Notes: generated by a model from the sequence alone, not told the origin. Shown: positions 9,671-17,645, counted from the stretch's first letter. The stretch: DNA of 40,030 nt from Chitinophaga pinensis (GCA_945860705.1 CAMART010000029.1:1-40030), one strand, 5' to 3'. Made by a program: numbers and translations.

Positions 9671-9803
9671 TTTTGCACATCTATTGCTTTTCGAAAAAGT
9701 AGAAAAACATGTGCGAAAGCATAAAAATACTGTGTAAAAAACAAAAAATCATGTGGACAAAACATGATTTTTTGTGAATAGTATGTTAATTTGCTGTGGA
9801 CTA
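9671..9803. repeat. Helically phased array of DnaA-box-like 9-mers
   Basis: Five 9-mers starting with TGTG, all in the same orientation, begin at 9710 (TGTGCGAAA), 9731 (TGTGTAAAA), 9752 (TGTGGACAA), 9773 (TGTGAATAG) and 9795 (TGTGGACTA). The intervals are 21, 21, 21 and 22 bp, about two helical turns. They match the DnaA-box consensus TGTGGATAA at 6 to 8 of 9 positions. An inverted one, TTTTGCACA, sits at 9671-9679. The array fills the stretch between the end of the acyl-CoA dehydrogenase gene and the AT-rich dnaB promoter region. Binding by DnaA is inferred only. Confidence 0.45.
9741..9775 (-). terminator. Terminator of the acyl-CoA dehydrogenase gene
   Basis: A perfect inverted repeat with 14-bp arms (ACAAAAAATCATGT and its complement) and a 7-base loop. 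It lies 26 bp beyond the stop at 9801, and on the minus strand its right arm runs into a TTTTTTGTTTTTT tract. It shares bases with two of the phased TGTG boxes. Confidence 0.8.
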
Positions 9804-10979
9804 TCTAAAGGCATCCATACCTGTCACATCCATACCAGTGATAAGTAAATGTATATCGTGTGTACCTTCGTATGTCAAAACGGTTTCTAGATTCATCATA
9901 TGACGCATGATAGGATATTCGCCCGTGATACCCATACCACCGAGCATCTGACGTGCTGTACGTGCTACAAATAATGCCATATCACAGCTATTCCTTTTTG
10001 CCATAGATATTTGAGCAGGAGTAGCTCTACCTTCATTTTTCAATACTCCCAATCTCCACACTAATAATTGTGCTTTGGTGATTTCAGTAATCATCTCTGC
10101 CAATTTTTTTTGTGTCAATTGAAATCCTGCTATGGGTTTGCCAAATTGTTCTCTTTCTTTTGTATATCTCAAAGCAGTATCATAACAATCTAATGCAGCA
10201 CCAATAGCTCCCCAAGCAATACCATATCGTGCAGACGAAAGACATGTCAAAGGCCCTTTCAATCCTTTGATATCTGGAAATAAATTTTCTTTTGGTACTT
10301 TCACATTATTAAATACTAATTCTCCTGTGATACTAGCTCTAAGTGACCATTTGTTGTGTGTTTCTGGAGTAGAAAATCCTTCCATACCTCTTTCTACTAA
10401 TAAACCTCTGATTTCACCTGCTTCATTTTTTGCCCAAACTACTGCTACATCAGCAATTGGTGAATTTGAAATCCACATTTTAGCACCATTCAAAAGATAG
10501 TGATCGCCCATATCTTTAAAATTAGTTTCCATACCAGATGGATTAGAGCCATGATTGGGCTCTGTAAGTCCAAAACAACCTACCATTTCTCCTTTAGCAA
10601 GTTTTGGTAAAAACTTTCTTTTTTGTTCTTCAGTACCAAATTTATAAATCGGATACATCACTAATGAACCTTGAACAGATGCAGTAGAACGAAGACCAGA
10701 ATCTACTCTTTCTATTTCTTGCATCATGATACCATAAGAAATATCATCGAGTCCTGCACCACCATATTCGGTAGGTATAGTAGGTCCGAAAGCACCTAAA
10801 TCTCCAAATATTTTGATACATTGATTGGGGAATTCAGCTCTTTGCGCATAATCATTGATGACTGGGCTCAATTCTTTTTTGAGTGTGTCTCTTACTGTTT
10901 GTCTTATAAGTTTATGCTCTTCTGTAAGCAAATCATCGATCATATAATAATCGTGATATTGAAATTTGTCAACTGTCAT
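9801..10979 (-). CDS. gcdH: Acyl-CoA dehydrogenase, glutaryl-CoA type
   Basis: A 392-residue FAD flavoenzyme closest in motifs to glutaryl-CoA dehydrogenase, which oxidises and decarboxylates glutaryl-CoA to crotonyl-CoA in lysine and tryptophan breakdown. Diagnostic segments are RSTASVQGSLVMYPI (which includes the substrate-binding Arg of this subfamily), CFGLTEPNHGSNPSG for FAD contact, ARYGIAWGAIGAA, KREQFGKPIAGFQLTQKKLA and TYEGTHDIH, where Glu371 is the expected catalytic base. Length is normal. It is monocistronic, with its own hairpin terminator. The gene symbol rests on these motifs, and another short-chain acyl-CoA substrate cannot be excluded. Confidence 0.87.
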   Translation of the reverse strand: MTVDKFQYHDYYMIDDLLTEEHKLIRQTVRDTLKKELSPVINDYAQRAEFPNQCIKIFGDLGAFGPTIPTEYGGAGLDDISYGIMMQEIERVDSGLRSTASVQGSLVMYPIYKFGTEEQKRKFLPKLAKGEMVGCFGLTEPNHGSNPSGMETNFKDMGDHYLLNGAKMWISNSPIADVAVVWAKNEAGEIRGLLVERGMEGFSTPETHNKWSLRASITGELVFNNVKVPKENLFPDIKGLKGPLTCLSSARYGIAWGAIGAALDCYDTALRYTKEREQFGKPIAGFQLTQKKLAEMITEITKAQLLVWRLGVLKNEGRATPAQISMAKRNSCDMALFVARTARQMLGGMGITGEYPIMRHMMNLETVLTYEGTHDIHLLITGMDVTGMDAFR

Positions 10980-11010
10980 ATTAATCTTAATTTTGAAATA
11001 TAATTAGGAA

Positions 11011-11018
11011 CAAAATTA
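11011..11018 (-). promoter_or_regulatory. -7 promoter element, acyl-CoA dehydrogenase gene
   Basis: The minus strand reads TAATTTTG, a full TAnnTTTG match, giving a leader of about 25 bases to the ATG at 10979. It lies only 7 bp from the divergent folB -7 element. Confidence 0.5.
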
Positions 11019-11025
11019 AGAAGAA

Positions 11026-11033
11026 TAAGTTTG
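11026..11033 (+). promoter_or_regulatory. -7 promoter element for folB
   Basis: TAAGTTTG is a full TAnnTTTG match ending 19 bases before the folB ATG, giving a leader of roughly 13 bases. The divergent promoter at 11011-11018 occupies its upstream side, so the two polymerases should exclude each other. Confidence 0.5.
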
Positions 11034-11052
11034 GAATGTTTAATAAAATGCT

Positions 11053-11400
11053 ATGGGAAAGATAAGAATAGAAAATATGAGTTTTAAAGCCTATCATGGA
11101 GTATATCCAAAAGAGAATAAAATAGGTGGGGAATTTGTAGTAGATGTAGAACTCAATGTAGATATAGTAAAGGCTGGAAAAAGCGATAAACTTGAAGACA
11201 CCTATGATTACTCTATAGTATATGAAATATGCAAAAGAGAGATGACGATAGTTTCTAAACTCATAGAATATGTGGGAACTCGTATAAAAACTTCTATAGC
11301 AAAGGAACTTAAAATAAAAAAGAAAAATATTTCAGTAAAAATCACTAAAAAAAATCCACCTATAAAGGGTTTTAATGGTGAAGTGAGTGTGGAACTTTAA
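11053..11400 (+). CDS. folB: Dihydroneopterin aldolase
   Basis: A 115-residue cytoplasmic enzyme that splits 7,8-dihydroneopterin into 6-hydroxymethyl-dihydropterin and glycolaldehyde in folate synthesis. The family features are present: FKAYHGVYPKEN near residues 12-23, with the active-site Glu in the P-x-E-N turn; DTYDYSIVYEIC (about 49-60), the dimer and pterin-binding segment; and a C-terminal VKITKKNPP strand with the conserved Lys. Length is typical. It is not clustered with folP, which lies about 12 kb away on the other strand. A 16-bp perfect palindrome follows the stop. Confidence 0.92.
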   Translation: MGKIRIENMSFKAYHGVYPKENKIGGEFVVDVELNVDIVKAGKSDKLEDTYDYSIVYEICKREMTIVSKLIEYVGTRIKTSIAKELKIKKKNISVKITKKNPPIKGFNGEVSVEL

Positions 11401-11405
11401 TTTTG

Positions 11406-11436
11406 TCACGCTATAGCGTGATTGAATTTATTCAAT
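11406..11436. other. Back-to-back palindromes after folB
   Basis: TCACGCTATAGCGTGA (11406-11421) is a perfect 16-bp palindrome and runs straight into ATTGAAT-TT-ATTCAAT (11421-11436). There is no clean U-tract on either strand, so it is not a standard terminator. It is followed by TTGAAAATTTGAAAAT-type AT-rich repeats to 11475. The role is unknown: mRNA 3' hairpin, protein-binding site or repeat debris. Confidence 0.5.
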
Positions 11437-11584
11437 TTGAAAATTTGAAAATGAAATAATTTGAAAATTGTAGTTATGTCATTTCAAAAATATATTATCA
11501 ATACTTAATTGAACAAGATTAATCAATCTAAAAAAAATTTACGCCTATTTCTATAAAAAAAATACTTAATAAAATAATTATGTT

Positions 11585-11592
11585 TATTTTTG
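11585..11592 (+). promoter_or_regulatory. -7 promoter element for tRNA-Cys
   Basis: TATTTTTG is a full TAnnTTTG match, 20 bases upstream of the tRNA 5' end. No clear -33 element was seen. Confidence 0.45.
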
Positions 11593-11612
11593 CAGTCCAT
11601 TCATTTGGAAAT

Positions 11613-11683
11613 GGTCGGTTGGCCGAGTGGCTAGGCAGAGCTCTGCAAAAGCTCGTACGACGGTTCGAATCCGCCACCGACCT
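11613..11683 (+). tRNA. tRNA-Cys (GCA)
   Basis: A 71-nt cloverleaf. The acceptor stem is GGTCGGT/ACCGACC with discriminator T(U), as in cysteine tRNAs. The D-arm lies in the TGGCCGAGTGGCTAGGCA region, the anticodon stem GAGCT/AGCTC encloses loop CTGCAAA (anticodon GCA), and the T-arm contains GGTTCGAATCC. The CCA end is not encoded. Confidence 0.96.
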
Positions 11684-11690
11684 CATCAAG

Positions 11691-11725
11691 AAATCCTCTT
11701 TGTTTATTCAGAGAGGATTTTTTTA
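11691..11725 (+). terminator. Terminator of tRNA-Cys
   Basis: Arms AAATCCTCT (11691-11699) and AGAGGATTT (11712-11720), a 12-base loop and a following T-run to 11725. It starts 8 bases after the tRNA and overlaps the stop and last codons of the convergent acetyltransferase gene, so the same DNA encodes the protein end and the terminator. Confidence 0.75.
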
Positions 11726-12570
11726 TTGAACTCTACATCAGTAAAATAAGCTATAGGTTGATATCCTATTTTTTTGTAGATACTATTTGAAGTAGGATTA
11801 CTTGCATCTGTAAATAAACCACATGCTTTTTTGCCTTCAGTAAGGATTATACTTTCACTTAGTACTTTTACTAAATTTGATGCATATCCTTTGCCTCTAT
11901 ATGCAGGAGGAGAATAAACTAATGATATAATGCCAATGTTTTTAGTTTCTCTAGTATATGCAGCAATACTTACTATATCATAGTCATCTATCCAAACAAA
12001 CAATCGTTTTAGTTCAATTCGATTTAAAGTATTTGCTCTTATAGTTTCTAATGATTGAAGTGGGAATAATGATGCGTCTTTTTGAAAAGAATCAATATAC
12101 TTTACTAGTATATCTATGTCTGATTTTTCTGCTATGCTCATTTTACCCGGACATGTTTCAATCTGGCTTACTTCATCTAATTGATGTGCGATAAGAGATT
12201 TGGATTGAAGTATTTTGATTGATGTATTTGATAATAGCAAAGGCAATAATCTTTCTATAAGAATGCTCAAGCCACTAATAGTAGTAAATTCTATATTATT
12301 TATTAGTATATAATTGGCTAATTCTCGTAGTGCAATATCATTCAAATCTAATGCATTTATAAAAAGTCTATTATTAGATATAAAACAACTTGCTTTAATT
12401 TCATGATTGTTTATAAGATTGAAAAATGTATAATTATTATTTTCTGTGTTTTTATTAGAGATTGCATTTACTACTCCGAGAGTAATATTACTTATCAATT
12501 CATTTTTTAATAAATAATTTTCTGTTGCATCGATATATGCTTGTGGGGTATTGTATTTTATTATTTTCAT
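11704..12570 (-). CDS. GNAT-family N-acetyltransferase
   Basis: A 288-residue protein. The C-terminal half (about residues 130-285) is a GNAT fold: IGIISLVYSPPAYRGKGYASNLV contains the acetyl-CoA pyrophosphate-binding R-G-K-G-Y-A motif, followed by DASNPTSNSIYKKIGYQPIAYF, the usual N-x-x-S-x-x-x-Y-x-x-x-G-Y/F segment. The N-terminal 130 residues show no motif I can name and may be a degenerate second GNAT lobe. The acceptor substrate is unknown. It follows the secreted FG-GAP gene but is separated from it by a strong terminator, and I found no TAnnTTTG site in the short gap. Confidence 0.82.
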   Translation of the reverse strand: MKIIKYNTPQAYIDATENYLLKNELISNITLGVVNAISNKNTENNNYTFFNLINNHEIKASCFISNNRLFINALDLNDIALRELANYILINNIEFTTISGLSILIERLLPLLLSNTSIKILQSKSLIAHQLDEVSQIETCPGKMSIAEKSDIDILVKYIDSFQKDASLFPLQSLETIRANTLNRIELKRLFVWIDDYDIVSIAAYTRETKNIGIISLVYSPPAYRGKGYASNLVKVLSESIILTEGKKACGLFTDASNPTSNSIYKKIGYQPIAYFTDVEFNKKILSE

Positions 12571-12582
12571 ATTTTATTTTTT

Positions 12583-12620
12583 TTATAAAAAAAACCGCCT
12601 CATGTATCATGAGACGGTTT
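12583..12620 (-). terminator. Terminator of the FG-GAP gene
   Basis: Arms AAACCGCCTCATG (12592-12604) and CATGAGACGGTTT (12608-12620). The single mismatch becomes a G-U pair in the minus-strand RNA. A TTTTTTTTATA tract follows on that strand. It lies 27 bp after the stop at 12647. Confidence 0.85.
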
Positions 12621-12646
12621 CAATTATATTATTAAAATTCTAGTCT

Positions 12647-15532
12647 CTATTCTATCATTAATTTACAATTTACTTTTTGATTGTTTTTAGTTACTTCCAT
12701 CAAATACATTCCTTTAGCAATGTCAGATACATTTACAATAGTCTCTTTAGATAGAGTAGCAAATTCTTTGATAATATTACCTGAAATACTAAATATTTTC
12801 ACCCCTACTTCTGTAGCATCATTATTAATGATAGTAAACTGAGTGGTGCTAGGGTTTGGATAGAAACTTATACCAAGATCGATTGGTGTAGCATTTATAC
12901 CTACGTTTGAAGTGTCTTGTGTAGTATCAGCAATAACAGTGATTGTAACTGGCACGTATGCACTGTAACAAGTTGTAGATTGTTTTTCGATATTCCAATC
13001 GTACGAATAGAAATAATAGGTATTTCCAAATGAAGAATTGGTAATAGATACAGCGCCAGATACATTATAAGGGAATGATACTCCACTACTGTTTCTTTTA
13101 AATCTAGGTGATTTATTACCCCAAGTAGGAATAGCCATGTTTGTTGTAGAATCTGTACCGATAGTATAATCTGTACCAATAACTAAAGGCCAATTAAGCG
13201 TAACGATTTGAGTATCTAAAGTAACATTTACGCTTGTACTTTGTAAAATAGTACCACTACTATTTCTCAATTCAAATTTACGAGTACCATCAAGGTCGCT
13301 ATATACTTTTATAGTTTTGAGTGTACATGGCTCAGTAACATCAAAGAACATAAGTCCATTTGTATTATTGCTACCACTATATGAAGAAGTACCTGAATGG
13401 TTTATCATACCTTCTTTTACGATTCCGCCACCTACAGTTGTAGATGATTGCATATAATAAGTAGCATCACTTGTTAAAATAGGAGTAGTATAAGTATTTC
13501 CTGTTCCAAGTGCTGTACCTCCTGTGCTAGTAGGATACCATGTGATATTACTACCTGTGGCTGTAATAGTAGTACTATTGTTTTCAATAATGGTAGTGCC
13601 TGGAGCAGTAGGTGCAGTAGCTGTTATTACATCTACATTAATAGTATTAGATGGCAACATATTGCACAATCCATTTACTTCTACACTATATGCACCTGAA
13701 GTACTTACAACAATGCTAGAAGTACTTTCTCCATTTGACCAATCATATGTAGTGTATCCACTAGGTGCATTAAGAGTGACAGAACCACCATTACAAAATA
13801 GTAAATCACCAGCAGCAGTAATAGTAGGATTAGTCTCAGCTTGAGGTGGACCTACATAAACCGTTCTAGAGATTCCTTTACAGGTATTGCCAGCTTGAGT
13901 AACTTCAACATTATAGTCACCTATAGTACTTACGGTTATAGATTGAGTAGATGCTCCAGTATTCCATAAATATGTATATCCTGCTGGCGCTGATAAAGTC
14001 ACTGTATTACCAGGACATAAAACAGTAGAACCTGAAGCTGATACAGTAGCCGGTGGTGATGTACAAACACCTTCTTTTACACTTACAAATTGATCTACCG
14101 CAGGATTTAATATAACTTGTCTAGTGCCTGATGGCCAAGCAATCACTACAGAATCAACTAATGTATTTGTACCGATTCCAAAATGAACTTGTTGAGAATT
14201 TACCGTACCATAACTTTCACCATTTCTTACTTCTCTCACTTGTACTCCCCAAGCACCATATATCCAAACTTTTGTGCCTATAGCATCTCTATTACTAGCC
14301 ACACCTTCTAAATTGAATGTAATAAAATGATTTGCATTTTTATTGTTGAGCCATAATACATCATCTGTAGAACCTGATGGAGTCACATAAATTCTACCAT
14401 AGCTGGAATATAAATCTATAAAACCGTCATGATTAAGATCCCCTGTAGCAAAAGAAAGCATATTATTATTGTCAAAAATACCTGTAACTAATGAGAAAGT
14501 ACTACCACCCATATTTCTATATAATCTGTGCGCAGAACCAGAAACCATGATATCTATCAAACCATCATTATCAAAATCTTCCATCATACTTTGAATAGGA
14601 GTAATATCTGTAATATCAAAACCAGTGGTAGCTGTAATATCCGTATAATGACCAGTACCATCATTTCTTAAAATTTGGCTTTCATGGTCATGATTGGTAA
14701 GCATCAAATCCATATCTGCATCATTATCTATATCACCAAATGCAGCTGTCCAAGACTGCCATCCAATAGCTAATCCATATGTAGCAGCCATTTCTGTAAA
14801 ATTGCCTGCACCATCATTTACAAATAGGGTATTGATTCTTCTACCATCAGTAGGACTGGTAACTGATTGCCTACATTTTGCAACATATAAATCTAGGTCA
14901 CCATCATTATCAAAATCTGTCCAAACACTACCATAATTTCCTGAGTCATCTGTTGTTGTCACATCAAAATCCATAGTGGTTGTAGAAATATTAAATACTC
15001 CTGCTCCATTATTTAAATATATATGGCTTTCTGCATTGTCATCACAAGCAAAAATATCTATCCATCCATCATTATTAAAATCTCCCATTGTAAGGTTTTG
15101 TAAAAAAAATGCTGATGATGGCAAATTGACTAATGTAGCTCCAGTACCAGTAGAATTGGTCATTAATATCCTTACAGAAGTACTATTTCCTCCTGCTATG
15201 ATGTCTTTATATCCATTTTTATCTACATCTGCTACCGCCATAGCCCAAGCCCAGCCACTTGTAGTACTAAAACTTCCAAGATACACTGAATCAAAGGTGC
15301 CATTTGCTTTTTGTACTTCTACATATGCTCTACTTCCTCCACCTTGTAGCCTCACAATATCATCTCTTCCATCATTATTCCAGTCAATAACAGTTACTGG
15401 ACCACCACTTCTAAAAGATGGTTTTTTAAGTTTAGCATTAGAATTGGTAAATGCTATTTGCGCTGAAAGCTCAACTGTTGTTATTAAAATTAGAATAACA
15501 AGTAAGAAATTGAAGAGTGAATTTTTTTTCAT
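12647..15532 (-). CDS. T9SS-secreted FG-GAP/ASPIC-UnbV repeat protein
   Basis: A 961-residue surface or secreted protein. It has a signal peptide (about 1-25, ending SAQ) and a seven-bladed-propeller-like run of FG-GAP/VCBS repeats with calcium-binding loops (DWNNDGRDD, DVDKNGYKD, DFNNDGWID, DFDNDGDLD, DIDNDADMD, DFDNDGLID, DLNHDGFID; about 50-390). An ASPIC/UnbV domain follows (GTKVWIYGAWGVQVREV to about 490), then two Ig-like modules with LCPG/LFCNGG starts, a beta-sandwich, and a C-terminal T9SS sorting domain (FYPNPSTTQFTI, ending KLMIE). This layout matches CRTAC1-type proteins, whose role in bacteria is unclear. It lies 48 bp downstream of the cytochrome gene, probably co-transcribed. 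Confidence 0.88.
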   Translation of the reverse strand: MKKNSLFNFLLVILILITTVELSAQIAFTNSNAKLKKPSFRSGGPVTVIDWNNDGRDDIVRLQGGGSRAYVEVQKANGTFDSVYLGSFSTTSGWAWAMAVADVDKNGYKDIIAGGNSTSVRILMTNSTGTGATLVNLPSSAFFLQNLTMGDFNNDGWIDIFACDDNAESHIYLNNGAGVFNISTTTMDFDVTTTDDSGNYGSVWTDFDNDGDLDLYVAKCRQSVTSPTDGRRINTLFVNDGAGNFTEMAATYGLAIGWQSWTAAFGDIDNDADMDLMLTNHDHESQILRNDGTGHYTDITATTGFDITDITPIQSMMEDFDNDGLIDIMVSGSAHRLYRNMGGSTFSLVTGIFDNNNMLSFATGDLNHDGFIDLYSSYGRIYVTPSGSTDDVLWLNNKNANHFITFNLEGVASNRDAIGTKVWIYGAWGVQVREVRNGESYGTVNSQQVHFGIGTNTLVDSVVIAWPSGTRQVILNPAVDQFVSVKEGVCTSPPATVSASGSTVLCPGNTVTLSAPAGYTYLWNTGASTQSITVSTIGDYNVEVTQAGNTCKGISRTVYVGPPQAETNPTITAAGDLLFCNGGSVTLNAPSGYTTYDWSNGESTSSIVVSTSGAYSVEVNGLCNMLPSNTINVDVITATAPTAPGTTIIENNSTTITATGSNITWYPTSTGGTALGTGNTYTTPILTSDATYYMQSSTTVGGGIVKEGMINHSGTSSYSGSNNTNGLMFFDVTEPCTLKTIKVYSDLDGTRKFELRNSSGTILQSTSVNVTLDTQIVTLNWPLVIGTDYTIGTDSTTNMAIPTWGNKSPRFKRNSSGVSFPYNVSGAVSITNSSFGNTYYFYSYDWNIEKQSTTCYSAYVPVTITVIADTTQDTSNVGINATPIDLGISFYPNPSTTQFTIINNDATEVGVKIFSISGNIIKEFATLSKETIVNVSDIAKGMYLMEVTKNNQKVNCKLMIE

Positions 15533-15580
15533 TATTTGTGTTTGGTTTTAAGTTTGATATATAAAATTAGCCCTTTTAAA

Positions 15581-17530
15581 TTAAATTCTTAAAAGTTTTT
15601 TTGAAATATTTCCTTTTTGGGTAATTATGTTTATGTAATAAAGTCCTTTTTCGTCTGGTAATAATATCTTTTGTGATTTTAAGTTACTTTTATTATTGAT
15701 ATTCAATACTAATTGTCCTTTTGAATTAAAAACTTGAATTCCCATTATAGCACTAGTTTTTGATTCAATATATACTGCACCATCAAGGGTCGGATTTGGA
15801 AAAACAGAAATAGAATTTGACAAACTAATATCCAATACACTATTTATTATATTAATATTTTTAATAGAATCTATAGCTATTTGAACTGGAGCTTTATCAG
15901 AGGCTATATACATAGCATTGAATGCATCTATTTCAGTAGAAGAACCAAGCCAAGAAAACATTTCTGTAAGAAATGATGGGGGTAAAACTACATAATGCAT
16001 AGAAGCATAAGTATGTACTTTCCCCACGTATCCATTGAGTGGTATTTGAAAATGCACTATATCACTTCCGGTGCCTTGTATACCAGCATTTTTATTAAAA
16101 TCCGAATCTGCATTTGCTAAAGCATCCATTTTTACTGTATCATAGGTATAATGTGAAGTAGAGAATCCTTTAGGCACTAATCTATTATCTTTAAGTAATA
16201 TAGATGAGCGCTCTAATACTGTAGTTTTATTGCCACTAACATCACCCATGACCATTTCATATATTTGAGATTGGTTTTGGCTATTTATAAAATTATGGTG
16301 AGGCTCATAGCCACTGCTAGGTGTTTGGAGCATTTCCCCTGCATTATTAAATTTACCTGATGCAAAAAGTGTATCCCCATTTTCTTTTACTACTACAAAC
16401 TGCAAAATAGCTCTACGAGATGGATACCCACTTGGAAACTTATGACCCGCTTTATTTTCTAGTTTTACTTCAAAATTGATAGAGTCACTAGCTTGTGATA
16501 TAAAAGACACCTCTAAATTAACTGTATTATTTTTAAGATTATCGGTAATATCTCTAAGTGTTTCATCAAAATTTACATCTCTAGCTGAAATTCCTAGAGT
16601 AGTTTTATTATTTTTAATAAGATTGACCATATAAGAATTAGCTCCTGTAAATTTATGCTGATTGAATGGAGTTCTACCTGGAATTGCAGTATATCCTACA
16701 GCAATTTTTACAGGTTCTTCTATTTGTGGCATGTGGCATTTTTGACAAGATTTATCAAGTGCAGGATACGAAGAGTTTAACCACTCATGATATGTAGCTT
16801 GCTCTACAAATGTACCACCAGTAGGATTTCCGCTAAGATCAACAGTATTCGAAATAAGCGTATGGCATGGAGAACAGAATCTGCCTTCGCTTACATGTGG
16901 GCTATACATGGGTAAGATTCCTACATATAGTTGCATAGGCCCTTCCATCACTCCTACAAATGGTCCGTAGGCTACATGATTGGTATCATAGGGTATGTCA
17001 CCTGTAAAACGTGAACCAAGATTTTCGTCTTTGATACTATGGCATCCCATACATGCTACACCTGCTTGCCCAAGTGAATCTGTAGCAAGATTTGCTAAAG
17101 AATATGGTGCTAAGCCATTGAAAAAAGCTTTATAATGCCCCATAGGTGCATGACAAGAAGTACATAAATTTTGAAGTTCTCCAGCATGAGCCGGGTTTAC
17201 TAGAGATTCATGTCTTACTTTAGCAAGCCATAATGGATCTTTTCCAGCTAGACCCATCATAGAAGTTTCCCAGTCATCTACTAAATTAATATCATTGCCA
17301 TCTGCATCTATATTAGCGATATGTAAGGAATCATAACCATGACAACCTGCGCATCTTGTAGGGTGCAAAAAATGTTCATCTGGCTCTATAGGTCCGCCTC
17401 TTAAAGTGCCTTCTATACTTTTATATGCTATATGAGATGGAAATCTATCTGATGGTGCATCAAAATTTGCAAAGGATAACAATGTTATAATTAGTGTAAA
17501 AACAGTAACAATTAGTAAGTTCTTTTTCAT
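15581..17530 (-). CDS. Pentaheme c-type cytochrome with T9SS tail
   Basis: A 649-residue exported protein with a signal peptide (about 1-21). Five CxxCH haem-binding motifs lie at residues 60-64, 123-127, 160-164, 219-223 and 262-266. Many other His residues (H33, H53, H56, H107, H115, H132, H185, H212, H248) could serve as distal ligands. Residues about 310-540 form a haem-free, beta-rich region (KLENKAGHKFPSGYPSRRAILQ), and the last 80 residues are a T9SS sorting domain (SVFPNPTLDG, ending SKKLLRI). It resembles the multihaem c554/NapC-like superfamily, but the exact family cannot be fixed by eye. A haem protein needs covalent haem attachment in the periplasm before outer-membrane export. 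It is first of a two-gene unit with the FG-GAP protein. Confidence 0.87.
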   Translation of the reverse strand: MKKNLLIVTVFTLIITLLSFANFDAPSDRFPSHIAYKSIEGTLRGGPIEPDEHFLHPTRCAGCHGYDSLHIANIDADGNDINLVDDWETSMMGLAGKDPLWLAKVRHESLVNPAHAGELQNLCTSCHAPMGHYKAFFNGLAPYSLANLATDSLGQAGVACMGCHSIKDENLGSRFTGDIPYDTNHVAYGPFVGVMEGPMQLYVGILPMYSPHVSEGRFCSPCHTLISNTVDLSGNPTGGTFVEQATYHEWLNSSYPALDKSCQKCHMPQIEEPVKIAVGYTAIPGRTPFNQHKFTGANSYMVNLIKNNKTTLGISARDVNFDETLRDITDNLKNNTVNLEVSFISQASDSINFEVKLENKAGHKFPSGYPSRRAILQFVVVKENGDTLFASGKFNNAGEMLQTPSSGYEPHHNFINSQNQSQIYEMVMGDVSGNKTTVLERSSILLKDNRLVPKGFSTSHYTYDTVKMDALANADSDFNKNAGIQGTGSDIVHFQIPLNGYVGKVHTYASMHYVVLPPSFLTEMFSWLGSSTEIDAFNAMYIASDKAPVQIAIDSIKNINIINSVLDISLSNSISVFPNPTLDGAVYIESKTSAIMGIQVFNSKGQLVLNINNKSNLKSQKILLPDEKGLYYINIITQKGNISKKLLRI

Positions 17531-17551
17531 CTACAAATTTAATTATATATC

Positions 17552-17559
17552 AAAGTTAA
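17552..17559 (-). promoter_or_regulatory. -7 promoter element, cytochrome gene
   Basis: The minus strand reads TAACTTTG, a full TAnnTTTG match about 22 bases before the ATG, with TTTCG nineteen bases upstream as a weak -33. A second match, TAAATTTG at 17542-17535, lies too close to the start to be the main site. Confidence 0.5.
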
Positions 17560-17601
17560 AATATATAAATGAAAAAACGAAATGTGTTGAAGATTGGTTG
17601 C

Positions 17602-17624
17602 TTATTTATATTAGATATAAATAA
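17602..17624. other. AT-only inverted repeat after clpX
   Basis: TTATTTATAT-TAG-ATATAAATAA, a perfect 10-bp stem 22 bp beyond the clpX stop. It lacks G-C pairs and has no U-tract, so it is a poor terminator. It may be a protein-binding site upstream of the cytochrome promoter. Confidence 0.3.
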
Positions 17625-17645
17625 ACATAATAAGATGATTTTTTT

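Noticed and set aside
9486-9803. Chromosomal replication origin (oriC) upstream of dnaB
   Set aside because: The boxes and AT-rich DNA are suggestive, but genes and the rRNA operon to the right read leftward across this point, so a fork appears to pass through rather than start here; no dnaA or gidA is nearby. A GC-skew plot would decide.
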